Assembly (NCBI GenBank): GCA_004431415.1
Contig: QPMI01000066.1
Coordinates: forward strand, 186,001 to 250,000
Length of the DNA stretch: 64,000 nucleotides
Direction of reading: 5' to 3'
Origin: Cyanophora paradoxa
Taxonomy: Eukaryota > Glaucocystophyceae > Cyanophorales > Cyanophoraceae
Within the stretch, counting starts at the first letter, position 1. Each line of letters begins with the position of its first letter. The notes under the pieces are model-generated. The model saw nothing but the letters and a program-made list of their open reading frames with translations, did no database searches and was not told where the DNA came from. The translations under genes and the position numbers were made by a program. Shown piece after piece: positions 45,410-58,000 of the stretch.

Positions 45410-47186
45410 TCTGTGATCATGAAGGAACCCGTGAGACTTCAAGTGAACCTGCCGGGCGGGGCGAGCGCACCATACACGATGTGAAGAAGACAGTCTTCAA
45501 GTGAGCACTTGCCGTCCGGGGGGCGTTGAAAGCCCCAGGCAGGGCGAGCTTTTTCAGTTCGCCTGAATCGGACGTCCCACTGCGGCCAGCGCGGTCAGGG
45601 CCTAGGGCGGCCAGCGCAGAGCGATCCAAGCAATAGCGTACAGCGATCTTCAAGGAGCCGATATCGATCGTCTATCCAGGCCGGCCAGCGAGCCAGAGGC
45701 GCGCGATGGGAGTGTTCAAGCTCTGCGCGGTCCGTGAACGCGGCGCAAGAACGGCAGCGGAGCGGGATGCATATGAATGAGCGGATCGGGAGGGATGAAC
45801 GATGTTGCGAGCCTCGGAGCCGCGGTGCGGGCGCGATGTCAGCCGCGGGCGCAGAGCTCGAGGAATTCACCTGAAGGCGCTCTCTTCCGACCGGCGCCCG
45901 GCCCCGAAAGGCAACAGAACTGTGCTAGCGCTGCTGCCTCGCGACTGCCGCATGCGCATGCGCAGACGCATGCAGCTGATCGCGCGTGAGGCCCGGGCCC
46001 ATGGCCAGACTCTGAGAAGGCTTCATGCATATGCATATGACTCGTAACTTGAGTCGTAAGCCCATTAAGCGCAGTCTGCAGGGCCTACCGGTAGCTACTG
46101 TGCAGTATATAGGAGGGGCTTCAAGGCTTTACTAAGTTTATTTGCGCGGGGCTACCCCAGTAAGTATTACGTATTCAATCATGAATGATTATTACTCGCG
46201 ATCGAGCCGGCGCCGCGGGCCGCGGGCCGCGGCCCCGCGCGCGCAGCGCTATATAGCTACTAGGCTAGCGCGCAGCGCTATATAGCTAGCGCGCGCTAGC
46301 ATTGCCTAGCAAGAGTCACTTATCGTGAATCGTGATCATAACTTAGTAACCCTTTAGATCTCGATTATATATATGTGTCGACGTCTTGCGATTGTCTGCT
46401 ATCTCTTTGAGTAGTATTTGTTATAGGGGCTCTTAGACGGGGGAATAATACTATGATAATCGTGCGCGCTAGCGCTGCGACCGTACGTCGTCTCTTAAAA
46501 CAAATAGTCCCACCGAAATCTCTCAAAAATCGAGGTGCCAGCTGCAGCTGTGGAATAGACAAAACAAGCGACGGCTGAACTCGGAAGACTAATTATAATT
46601 ATAATCTGCGGCACACTGTGACAGCAGATGCCAAAAGTTCGGAAGCGGCAGTACAAGCCTTGAAGAGGGGGGGTGAATCGCAGGCCAGTGTTGACAGGGA
46701 ATCGAACAGCGATGGCGGGGCTGAATTCGAACCAGGTGGGGGAAACAAATAGCAAGAGTCGCTACATTAATATTAACTTGCGATATGAATTGATCATGCA
46801 TATGACTCGCACGTGCACGTGCCGCAGCGCGCACGATTACTATTCGTACACTCCGGGCTCCGGGAGTCCGGACTCCGGGATCCGGAACCCATGGCCACGT
46901 ACTAGCCAAGTAGTAGAGAGTCAACGTCATCGAATTTTATAAGGCAGGCCGTCCTTTGATTAATTTCAAGCTCTATTATAACGTATTTTCTTGGAATCCA
47001 TGGCCAGCAAGGCTGTTATAATTAACACTATGACAGCACTGACACGTCTCTCGGATCGGATCTCGGAAAGCAGCTGAATCCCCCTTCCCTCCCCCCCTCC
47101 CCCCCCGAGGGCGCAAAGCAGGCCGCGGCGCCGGCCAGGCGGCCCGGCGCGGTCCGAGAGACGCCCCAGGCGGCCGGCGCTCGTTC
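45410..47186. other. Intergenic, no gene recognised
   Basis: Mixed GC-rich and AT-rich DNA rich in TAGCTAGC, TATATA, CATATGCATATG and other palindromes. No exon structure. Confidence 0.45.
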
Positions 47187-50100
47187 TCAGCTGAGCTCGA
47201 ATCCGGCATTGGACGAGATCGCGTACGTCAGCTTCTCCCGGAGCGCCTGCACCCGGTGCACGTACCCCCGCGTTGGTGCCCGGTACCCTTCTGGGGGGTA
47301 CGGGGGCGCACCGCGGCGGTGGGGTACGGGGGCAGCTTGAGAAGATTCATGCAGGTGGAGGCGGAGGGGAGGCGCTCGGTGTCGGGGTCTCCCCTGTGGA
47401 TGCAGAAGGAGGGTACCAGGTACCGGAAGCCCAGGAGGGGCCCCCGCGTGGATGACGTCACGAACTTGAGCAGGGCCCGGCGCTGCTCGGGGCCGAACCC
47501 GGCGACCACCTCCCAGAACGCTTGGATGGTGGGGGATTCCTCCGTGTACCCCCCGCTGTAGGCCGTGTGGCGGCGCAGGTCCTCGGTGTCGAACGCCTCC
47601 TGGGATCCCGCGATCACGACCTGCAGCTCCTCCTGCGCGAACGAAGCGGCGCGGATCGGCGGAGGAGGGGGGGGGGCGAGGGTGAAGGGGGGTACGTGCA
47701 CGTGCCTCGGAGAACATGGCAAGCCACTCTGGCCGGATGAGGTCCTGCAGGCCCCGCAGGAAGGCCGCGCACTGCCTCGCGATCTGTGCCGTACCCCCCA
47801 GCATCGAATCCAGAAGCCGGGGGTACAGAAAGGAGGTGAAAGGGGGTACCTGGACGTTGAGGCGGTAGTGGGCGACGAGGTGCACGTAGCGGATGCGGTT
47901 CTCGTCCGTCACGGCCTCCTTCTCCCCCCCCGGGATCAGGGGTACCTCCCTCGCCTCGCCGAACTCTGCAGTCGTACCCCAAGCACCAAGGATTCAGCAA
48001 GGGGGATGGACGCGGGGAGAGGGGTACGGCACCGTTGTCGACGACGGCGAAGTTCAAGCCGAGCTCCTCCACGCCCGACTCGAGGCGCTTCAGGAACTGC
48101 GGGGGTACAGGCTCGCTGGGGCGAGCAGGGCGAGGGCGAGCAGGGGGGGGGTACAGAGGCCCCAGGGGTACGAGGGCGAGGGCGAGCAGGGGGGGGGGGG
48201 CAAAGAGGCCCCCGGGGGTACGGCGCGCCATGAGGTTCTTGTGGAGGTCGGGGTCGAGTGAGGGCAGGTCGTTGACTGTCGGGGGCTTGCGGGTCAGAGG
48301 GGCGGGGGGCGGGGCGGGGGGTACGAGGTAAACAGGGCACCGTAGTTGTGCTTGCCGAGGATCTTCGAGAGGAAGAAGCGGGCTGGACGGCGGAAGGGGA
48401 TACGTGAATAACGAGCGGCAAGCTCTACGGGGAGGGGGGTACTCGAGCGGACCGAAGGGCAGGTCGAGGAGTACCCCCTCGTAGATGGCCTTGCCGAGCA
48501 TGCGCCCGAGGAACTCGAACTGCCGCAGATGCTCCCCTGCGGGAGGGGTATGGGGTGGAAGAGGGGCCGGAGGGGGGACGAAGGGAGGGATACCGGAGAC
48601 GAGGTGGGAGGAGGGGTTGGGGTACAGGAGCCGGTCGGGGGTTGCCTTGAAGAGGGCGTACTGAGGGGGGAACGTCAGGGGGAGCGGGGGGGCGGGGCGA
48701 GGAAGGTACGCGCTTGCGAGTCGAACGCGGTCTTCGCGAGCGATGTCATGAACTCCTGCGGCGAACGGAACGTCGTGCCGTGGGGGGAAGAAGCGTCGGG
48801 GGGTACGGCGGACCTTGAAGAGTCCGCCGCCGTCGACGCCTGCCTCCTCGAGCCTGGCGGGCGGGGGGCGTCAGGCGCCAGGAACCGCGTACCCGGCCCA
48901 ACAAAACGGCAAAAGCGTACCCCAGCTCACTAATGAACTGGACGCGGAGCGCCTGCCGTAGCTCGCCGCCTGCGGAATCGCAGGATGAGCGAGCCGGCTA
49001 GGGGGGGGGGGAAAGCGTGGGGGGTACGGAGATGGTTGAGGCCGGCGAAGGCGTCCTCGAAGAGGAAGTCGCGGCGGATGGGTACGACCGTCCGCGGGCG
49101 CAGGCCCTCCCAGCTCGCCCCCCTGGGGAGGGGGGGAGGATTAGATGGGGAAAGAGCTCTGAGGGGAGGGGGGTACGCTCGCACCGTACGGTATCCTTGT
49201 CCGCGGCGATGAGGGCCTGCAGGATCCGAACGCGGGACTCGAAGGGTACCATGAAAGGCACCTGGCGGGCGCGGGTTCGATTCCGGGCGGGGCGGGAGCG
49301 GGAGAGCAGGGGGGTACGGCGCTTGCCTCGCGGAGGATGCCGCGGGCGCGCCGGCCGCGCTCCTCAGACGCGCCTGAGCCGCCTCCAGGGCCCTCAGGGG
49401 ACTTAGGGGGAGGGGGAATCAAGTCAGGGAAAGAGGGTACAGGGGGTGAGAGGGGGTGCGCACGGCGGCGTCGGCGAGGAACTGCTCAGTCTGGAGCTCG
49501 GGGGCGAGCCAGGCCTCGGGGGGTACGACCCGCGCCTTGGCGATGCGCGCGTGGAGGCGCCGGAGGGCGGCGAGGGCGAGGCGGCGCAGGGCGGGGTCGG
49601 GGCGTTGGGGCCGCCCGGGGCGGCGCCCCCGCCGGCGCCGGCGGGGAGCAGGGCGCGGAGGGCGGCCTGCTTGAGCAGCGGGGCGAGGGCGGCGAGCTCG
49701 GGGGGCGAGAAGGGCTTCCCTGCCTCCAGCAGCTCCGCGTCGTCGCTCCCGTCGAAGGCGTGCACCAGGAGCCGGCAGAGCAGCCCCAGGACCGAGGCGG
49801 CGCCCGCCGCCGCGCCGGGCGGCGCCGAGGGGAGGTAGCAGGTCCCGGTGGCGAGGGCGTGCAGCTGCGGGGCGCCGCCGGCCGGCGAGGCGAGCCAGGC
49901 CCACAGGCCCCGCACCGCCTCCGTCTGGAACTGCGTACCCGGGTCGGGGTGGGGTGGGGGGCGAAGGAGAGCGGGGTACGTGCGCACGGCGACGGCGTTG
50001 AGGGCGGCGGGGGCGAGGGAGGGGCAGCGGCGGAGCAGGGCCGTGACGAAGGCCGCGAGGGCCGGTACCCCGGCGCCCCCGCCGCCGCCGCATCGGGCGC

Positions 50101-51696
50101 GGCCGCAGGCAGCGCCGAGCCGCCGGCCGCGGAGGCGACGGAGGCGAGCGGGGGCGGCAGGCCGATGGGCTTGCCCTGCGGGGCGGCGGGGAGGAGGGGG
50201 GGGGAGAGGAGGGCGCGGAGGTGGCCGGGCGACGCGGCGCGGGCAATGCGGGCGGCGAGGGCGCGGCCCGGCCCCGCCTCCTCCTGCTCGGCGTCTGCAG
50301 GCGCGGCGTGAGGGGCGCGCTCGAGCGCCGAATCCGAACGCCCCCGCCCGGAATCGAACCGGTCATTTCCGAGTCGCTGTCGACGTCGATGACGCCGTCC
50401 CCGTCCTCCTCCCCTGGGGGGGGGAATGAGCCCGGGCCGGAAGCGGACGAGGGGGCGGGCTGGGCGCGGGGCGGAGCACCGGGTGCGGGGCGCGGGGGCG
50501 CGGGGAGGGCGGCGGGGGCGGCCTGCCCGAGGAGCGAGCCCAGTACGGAGACGTACGAGACGAGGCACTCGGCGGGGGCGGACGGCAGCGCCGCCTCGGA
50601 GCCCTCCAGCAGGTTCGCGAGGAGCGCCGCGGCGCCCCAGGGGCCGTCGGGGAGCCACGCGGCGGCGCCGCCGGCCGACGTCGACGCCGCGGTGAGGGCG
50701 GCGGCAAGGGCGGGGACGAGGGCGCGCCAGAGGGCGGGGCGGCGGAACATGGCGGCGGTGACCTCGGGGAGGCGGCCGAAGAGGTCCGGCAGCGTCCACA
50801 GCTCAGCGGCGAGCAGCGCGTGCGCCCGCTCCGCCGCCCGCAGCTCCCGCAGCGGCCCCGCCCGCTTCGGCCCGGAGGGCGCGCCGCTCCCGTCCGAGGG
50901 CAGGGCGCGGAGCGGGAGGAGCGCGAGGGTGGCCGCCTGCAGCGCCGACGAGGCCGCCCCGGGGCCCGTGAGGACGCGCCGGAGGGTACCGTAGAGCCCC
51001 TCGTCCACCAGGCGCGTGAGGGAGGGTACCAGGATGCCCCTGCGTCGCCTCAGCGGGATATTCGCAAGTTGCGAAGGGCGAGGGGGGCAGCGCACGACAG
51101 CTGCTCGGGCTTCAGGGGCCAGCCGGCGGTTTGTGAGTAGCTGAGCAGGAACTGGAGCGGCAGCGCCGGCGGCGCGGCCCCCGACGCAACTCTGCGCGTG
51201 GGGCGCGGCGTGAGGCGGCGGCGTCCGTCGTCCGAGGCGGGGCGCGGCGGGCGCACGCGCGGCGGAGGGAGGCGAGTGCAAGGGAAGAGAGGCCGCGGAG
51301 CTGGTGGACGAGCGTCAGGCGGCCCGCCGGCGCCGCCGCCAGCGAAAGGTACGCGGCACCGACGCCTGACGAGCGGTCAGCGGGCGAACGGCGGCGTTTC
51401 GCAGCGCGGCGCACCGGTGGCGAGGCCCGAGGCGAGGGCCTGCAGGACACGGGCGAGGCGGGCGTCGTCCTCGGCGGCCCGCACGAAGAACAGAAGCCGC
51501 CGCACGAGCAGCGCGAGCCGCTCGCCCGACTCGAGGGCTCCTGCGCCGCCGATGAGCCGACGCGTGCGTACGCGACCCGACGTCATCGGCGCGGACCCGC
51601 GGCGGCCTCCGCGTCGAAGGCACGCCGCTCGGTCGCGCGCTCGCCTGACAGCACGCGCGCCCTCCTCCACGCGACCTGGCGCCGCCAGGAATCCAT
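47187..51696 (-). CDS. HECT E3 ubiquitin ligase, UBE3C/UPL type
   Basis: HECT ligases take ubiquitin from an E2 onto a cysteine and pass it to the substrate. Exon 1 (51696-51597) begins MDSWRRQVAWRRARVLSGE, a charged helix like the UBE3C N-terminus. Exon 2 from 51540 reads GALESGERLALLVRRLLFFV, close to the LLVRQLLFF block of UBE3C. The long exon 51.0-50.4 kb (GILVPSLTRLVDEG...LWRALVPALAAAL) is helical. The HECT domain lies at 48.5-47.2 kb: FLGRMLGKAIYEGVLLDLPF, LPSLDPDLHKNLM, VTDENRIRYVHLVAHYRLN, RQCAAFLRGLQDLIRPEWLA, EELQVVIAGS and DTEDLRRHTAYSGGY. The catalytic Cys is in SASTCMNLLKLPPY (codon 47353-47351). The C-terminus is KLTYAISSNAGFELS, with the expected aromatic residue near the end. 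More than 15 introns, many bounded by GTACCCC. The middle part (50.4-48.6 kb) is only partly modelled. Confidence 0.88.
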
Positions 51697-52043
51697 GTGA
51701 GTTCAGAAGACCAGGCCGGGGAGGATGACAGGGACCTGCAGCAGCGTGGCGGCCCGTTCCTGTGCTCTGCTGGAGCTCCTGGCCTCCCGCTCCTGTCGCG
51801 CCTTTGCCAGAACTTCCTCGCGGGACTGCTTGGCCGACGCGCCCCGCAGGCTGACGTCGCGCCGCCGCTGCGCCCCGCCGTCGAACATGTTGCTGCTGTT
51901 TCTTTGCTCCCGCACGCCGCTATTCGCTTGCTTCTGCACTCGCTACGAGAATCACGTACTCCCCCTCCCTCTTCCCGGCGATTTCCCGCGGGACCGCACC
52001 AGCAGAGCCCGTCCGCCCGGCGCGCTCTCCTTGCGGCGCGCCC
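51697..52043. promoter_or_regulatory. Shared upstream region, HECT gene / SWIM gene 2
   Basis: 347 bp separate the divergent ATGs. The half next to SWIM gene 2 (GCCGCTATTCGCTTGCTTCT and GAGAATCACGTACTCCCCCT, near 51910-51970) is nearly identical to the region upstream of SWIM gene 1, so it is a good candidate for conserved promoter sequence. Confidence 0.5.
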
Positions 52044-55000
52044 ATGAAGAACCGAGGAGGCAAGCGGGCGCTCGACGCGGTGGTCGGGGCGGCGCAGGCG
52101 GGCGCATCGACGTCCGCTCTCCGCGGCCACGCTGACGATGGCGAAGAGAGTCGTGGGGCGAAGCGGGCGAAGCCAGGTGCATGTGTCTGCGCCTCGCACC
52201 GCGGCCGCGGCATGAGCTCGGGCGTTTTGCAGCGGATTGGGAGCTGGAGCGTTGGCGCGGGCGCATCGAGGACGCCATGATTCGCACATACACGACGACA
52301 GAGCAGTTCAGCGAGGCGGAACGCCTGCGCGACGGGCGCTTCATACACGGGAGCTGGCACTTCGAGCAAGACGTGTATGAGCTCGACGGAGTCTTCCTGA
52401 AGTCCCTGGCCGTGATCGCGTCAGTCGACGTGCGCGGGCTTGTCGTTAGCACGCACGTAGACTTGTCTCTTGGGGGGCGAGTCCTCGCCGCCGAGTGCAG
52501 CTGCGAGGAGACTGGCCATGGGTGCGCGGCGGATCCCTAGCTATATAGGCCTGTACATGTGCCTGTATCCGCTGGGCGCCAGTCTCGATCTCCGACCCTT
52601 ATCGCGCAGTTTACTATGCTCGCATGCGACGGCGGTCCTCCTGTGCGTGACGTCCGCGGTGCGAAGCCTTGCATATTGCGCGCCGCGGCCGGCGCCGCGT
52701 CCATGATTTACATCTGATCCCGAGCTGCCGGCAGGACGGGGAGGCCCTGGTCCCGGCCCCGCAGGAGGCGGAAGAAGATGATGATGATGCCCTCTCGAGC
52801 TCCCGGAGAGATTGCCTGCTGATGGACTTGGCGGCGTGCCTGTGGTTGGTGGAGGGGGCTGTGCGCAACTTCCGCCGGCTCGCGGAGTGCGCTCCCAAAC
52901 GGACACGTACGGCCTGCCCTGTGTGCGATGCAAACGCGGTTCCTGAGCCAGGTGTGCAAGAGCGGCGTCAAACGTTGACTCGCGCCCGATCCCGCTCAGC
53001 ATTGCCTTACAAGGGTCGCAGGGTTCTGTACGAGGCTGAAGTGGTGTGCGGCGTGTGGCAGCTCAGGGCGCGAAGTCACGGAGCGCCACGCCGAACCGCC
53101 CCTCTGTCCCCTCCTCGAGTGCGATCCTCGATCCTCGATCCTTGTTCTTTCTTGTCCAACGTTAACGTTATTCGGCCTGCCGCAGCTGCATCAAGAAGCT
53201 ACATGAAAAAGCGGCAAACTTCGCTGCAGAAGGCGAGCTGGAGAAGGCTGCCCGGCTCGTCGAGGTCGCCGCCGCCCGCCTCTCCGCTGTTGTGCCCGCG
53301 GAGCACGGCAGCCTTCCTGCCCTTGCTCGCGCCCTGACCGGCCTTCTCGCGGTCCGACCATGATTTTTGTTGCTTTTCGGGATTCGAGCCTCTCTGATCA
53401 GCGCCCCGCAGGTCCCCGCCTGCCACCCTGAGGCGCCTGATGCGCTCCGGCAGCGCTGCCTCGAGGCGGCAGAGGCGACGGTCAAGCGCCTCGAGGTCGA
53501 CGGGCGCGCGTGCCCGGGCCTCAACCTCTGTCGCAGCACAGTCGGCGAATCGTCAGATGTTGTCAACAGCATCCTCGCCGGCTCGTTGACTGGCAGCGAG
53601 GCGGTTGAGAGTTTGAAGCATGCCCTGAAGCTCGACCGCTTCATGTTCGCGCAATCACTCGACAAACAAGTGCATCTGCGTTTCGAGTGTCTTCTATCCA
53701 TCCGTGAGCATGTCTTCTTAATTAAGCTATACATATATATAGTCGTTAATTAAGCTTAAGCTCTTAATGTCCTCTCAATCAATGATTGTGTTCCGGTGGA
53801 CGCGTGCGAACCAAGCTATATATCCATCTTCTTCTCATTTCATCATGGCAGGGCGCTATGTGGAGGCAGAACGCCTGGCGCGGGCTGCAGAGAACGGCGC
53901 ATGGCTGACGCGTGTCGCGCGGGCGAGGGGGGACGGCCGCCGTTCCGCCCTGCACGCCCTCTCTCCAGACCTGTACTCCTCGGCCCACGACCTGCGGGCG
54001 CTCGCGGCAGAGTACCGCAAGGAGGACCCGGTGCGCTTCAGACTTAAATTTGGCCCCCGCGCCTTTGCTCGAAAAGCCCCAACTGACCCGTGCCTCAGCT
54101 CGCCGCATTCCTGCTGCTCGCCCGCGCAGCACGGGAACTGCACAGGGTATTCTTCGCGTACGACTTGCAAGAGACGTGCGAGAAAGACAAAGGGCTCAGT
54201 CGCCTCTTTGACAAGCTGGTGCCCGCGACGCATTTCACTCCATTTGGGGCATCCACAAAAGAAGCGTTCGCATTCCGTCACGGCCTCGGGCAAGAGCTTT
54301 GATTGCAATATTAATTATATAATCTTGACGCTGCTGATACTATAGCTAGTACTTGCACTCGCGCTACCTGCTTCTTCTTTTTTGACCTGCGAATGCACTC
54401 AGGGATCCCTGGGCGTCTCATTCGCTCACCTGGTTCACGGCCTGTCACAATGGAGCCGACGGCCTGACGCGGATTTCCTTCAGGGCCATGGCCCTCCTCA
54501 ACGTCCTCGCCTGCGCTGTGGACGTCACCCTGAATTTTGTGAAGGTTCGACAGTACTAGTCCGAAGTCTCGTCTCATATGCAGTATATTCTTGGCCTGGC
54601 CTTGACGTGAAATTGCGCTCAGTCTTGGTTGGCCCCTGGCACTGCCCCCGAAGGCTTTCTCGGCCTTTTCCAAGCCGCTGGCCGCTCTGCTGGCAAACTT
54701 GCGGCGGAAGGGGGCGAGGCGGCCGTCTTTGAGCGCCTCACTCGGACCGAGGGCTCGCCCTATCAAGTCGCTACCAACGAGGCACGCGCGCTGGTGCGTT
54801 ATTCATAATATTGCTGCGCATTATTTCGAGTTTTCGCTGCACGCCCTGCACCGCCCTGCATGGAGCGCTCACCTACACGTTCACGCTCGCAGGTGATGCT
54901 CGAGGCGTGCGCCGCTGTCGTGACCGAGTTCGGCCGCAACGTGCCCGGCGCCTGGCGGGCCGCCGAGGCCTTCGTGCAAGTCGGCCAGCCCGCCCTCGCG

Positions 55001-58000
55001 CTCTCGGTCGCCTCTGGAACCCTCCGCCGCCACAGCAGATGCGCCAGCTACGAAACGTGCGCTTGCATTTCATTAAGGGATAGGCTCCCGTTTCTCTAAC
55101 GGGTGTCTCTGGGCAGCTTTCCTGTTGGCGAGGACGAGTCTAACGGATTTTCTTACCGTGCGCGTTGCAGCATCGAGCTCTTCTTTGTGTTTTATATATT
55201 CGCTTCTCAAAGGCTGACTTCTTATTTGCTTGCAATTGCAATTGCAGTCTTCGATCTCCTGAAGCGTTGGGCGACGAAGGTGGGCCTGGCTCTTTTTCAA
55301 TCTTCGGTTTGCTGCAACCCCTCCTTAAACGACCCTCAGCCACCTGGAAGTCTGGAAGCACAGGCACGGGCGGCCTATCTGGCGGGGGGGCTCGGCGCCA
55401 CATCGCAGGGGCTCTTCGCCCACGCCGACAAGCTCTACGTATACGACGACGCAGACCAAGTCCGTCCAAAATCTGTCTCTGCGGCTCGCTCCTTTGCCTC
55501 GCTCACGCATGTCTCGCGCGCGAAGGCGGCGGCAGAAGCGGGGCTCCGGGCGTGCCGCGCCGCACTGGACTTCGCCGTCTCGCACCGCGACGCAGACGGG
55601 CGAGACGCTGTCTCCATCTCTAACTTTGCTTGCTTCTAACAATATTAATGGTGCAGGAACCACTCCGATGTGGCCGCCGTGTTGTCCGAACATGGGCACT
55701 GGTGCGAATCGCGATCGCTCGACATGCGCTCCTGGGCTTTGGGGGCGGTGCGTCTGCTCCCTCCTCATTTCAGCCAGCGCCATGGATTTCGGCTGAGTCC
55801 CACCGTGCAGTTCAAACATGCCAGCGACGCTGCGGTCATTGCAACGCTCACGGACCCCCTCTTTGCGCCAGAGCACTTCGCTGGTGATGCCGGGTTCCAG
55901 GTCAAGGCCGACCAACACTACAAAGAGGTCCCCGGCTATCGGGATCAGGGCCGGACAGTCCTCGCGGCGGAGCTCGCCGCGTACTGTGCCCGCGTCGAGT
56001 CGTGCAGCGGCATGTCGACACTCGAGAAGTCTGACTGCACGGAGCTCCTCCGGCATCTCGCAGAGGCGGCGACCGATCCCGCGCTCCCCGCTGCGACGCG
56101 CGAGCGCGCGATGGCATCCCTTCCCGCCGCCGTCCGCTTGTCCCTCGCGAGCCGCCGCCCCTCTGCCGCAGACGAGTACCTCCAGGCACGCCCGCGCATT
56201 AATATATTCGAACTCGACCCTCCGTTCGATCTGACGGTCGCGTCGCTGCAGCGCGCAGTCTCCGGCGTGCCAGAGGACGTGAGGGAGGAGCGCCTGAAGC
56301 GGGCTTGGGACGAAGCGTATCCAATGTTTTGGGGCCCTGAGACTTTTCGACGCGGCAAGATCCCCACGGCCGTCGCCCTATCTGCGTGCTTCTCTACAGA
56401 TGACGATTGGTGGCTCACGTACCCCTCGAGCTCGGCGGACCTCGCATCGTACTACGCCCGCCTTGAGAAGGTCGGTAGTTTGCGTCTGATTTCCAAGCGT
56501 GATTGCATACATTGACCGCGGTTTAATTTGCTCCTCCGCAGTCTTCGGAAAATGTGCTGGTGCGACGCTGGACCATCCTCGGACTCCTCATCAAGGCGGG
56601 GGACGACGAGTCGATCCCGTCTGCGGCCCGCGCGGCGGGCGAGGCCGCCCTCCCGCCGGCCGTCCGCGGGGCCATCGCAGCCCGCCGCTCTGTCACCGCG
56701 GCCGACGTCCTTCCGGCGAGCCCGGCCGCTCGAATTCACCGTCCCCGCCCGTCGCGCTGACTGCTCTGCAGGACCTCCTCCAGGGCGCGTCGGTCGAGGC
56801 GCAGGTCGAGCGCGGCATCGGGGCGGCCGCCCGCGGCACCTCCGCCCTCGCCCTCTGCGCCGCCCTCCTCGCCCCTCCGCCGCCGCCCCCGTCCGCCGCC
56901 GCCTCCACCCCGCCGCCACCGCCGCCACCAGCGGGCGGGGATCTGCTGCGCCTGGCGGAGGCCGCGGCGCGCCGGGCGATCGAGCTGGGCGGCGCCGCGG
57001 GCCTGCGGCCCTTCCCGGAGCCCGAGTCGATGCTCGAGTCGGACGTGAAGGCCGTCGCCGCCGCCGCCGACGCCATCGTCCGCCTCGCCTGCGGTCCGCC
57101 CCGCCGTCCCTTCGATTTCCGCTCGATTTCCGCGGCCGATCGCGAGCCCCCGCGCAGTGACGCCGGAGGGCGCGCTGGCGCTCTTCCGCCTGGTGCCCCA
57201 CTGGCGCTTCCTGGAGGCGGCGCGGGCCGGCCGGCCCCCCGCCTCCCCCGCCTTCGTCGCCGAGCGCGACGCGGCGCTGATGGAGCACTGGCCCAGCGCC
57301 GTCGGGAGGGCCCCCCCCGCGCTCCTCGAGCTGCTCTTCGAATCGCTCTTCCGCTTCGGGCGCGCGCCGCTCGAGCTCTGCCCCCCGTCTGTCTCTCCTG
57401 CGGCTGAGCCCCGCCCTTGCCGGCCCGCAGGCTCGGCCTCCACGTCGCGCCCTACGCGAGGGCCGTCGCCCGCGGCCGCCCGACGCTGCAGCTCCTCGCC
57501 CGCCTCCTCCGCGGGCGAGCCGGTTTTGCCAACTCTGCCAACTCTGCCAGCTCTGCTGTCCTCACGCCCCCGCGCAGCTACGCGGCGTCCAAGGACCGGC
57601 CCATCGCGTTCCTCCCGCTCCTCACCGAGCACCCCGTCGCCGACCACGACCTCGCGCCCGGCCCCGCCACGCCTGGAGACTGGCCGCCCCTCCGCGCCTT
57701 CCTGGCCGAGACGTGCGCCAGAAATTCGCTTGAATATACTGTTGTCGCGCCCCAAATCTGAGACGAGCACGCCTTCCATCTCTCGCACTTGTAGGTTCAA
57801 GCGCGGCTTCGAGCGCGGTGCAAAGGGAGACGCCCTCCTGCAGATGCCCACGGCCGCCCCCGAGGCGTCCCTGGGGACCAAGAAGCGCCTCTACACGGTC
57901 CGCGTGTCCTGCCCGTCTGCGGTACCCCAGAGTTGACTCTGACGGGCCCGGCAGGGGTACATGGACCTGCTCTGGATGGTCGCGGCTGTGGACGCGCCCC

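Noticed and set aside
49265-49300. Second tRNA-like B box (GGGTTCGATTCCGGG) on the plus strand
   Set aside because: Flanking sequence cannot fold as a cloverleaf and lies in a HECT intron.
50320-50380. tRNA-like B box (GGTTCGATTCCGGG) on the minus strand
   Set aside because: No matching acceptor stem, D arm or anticodon arm; it falls at an intron donor of the HECT gene.
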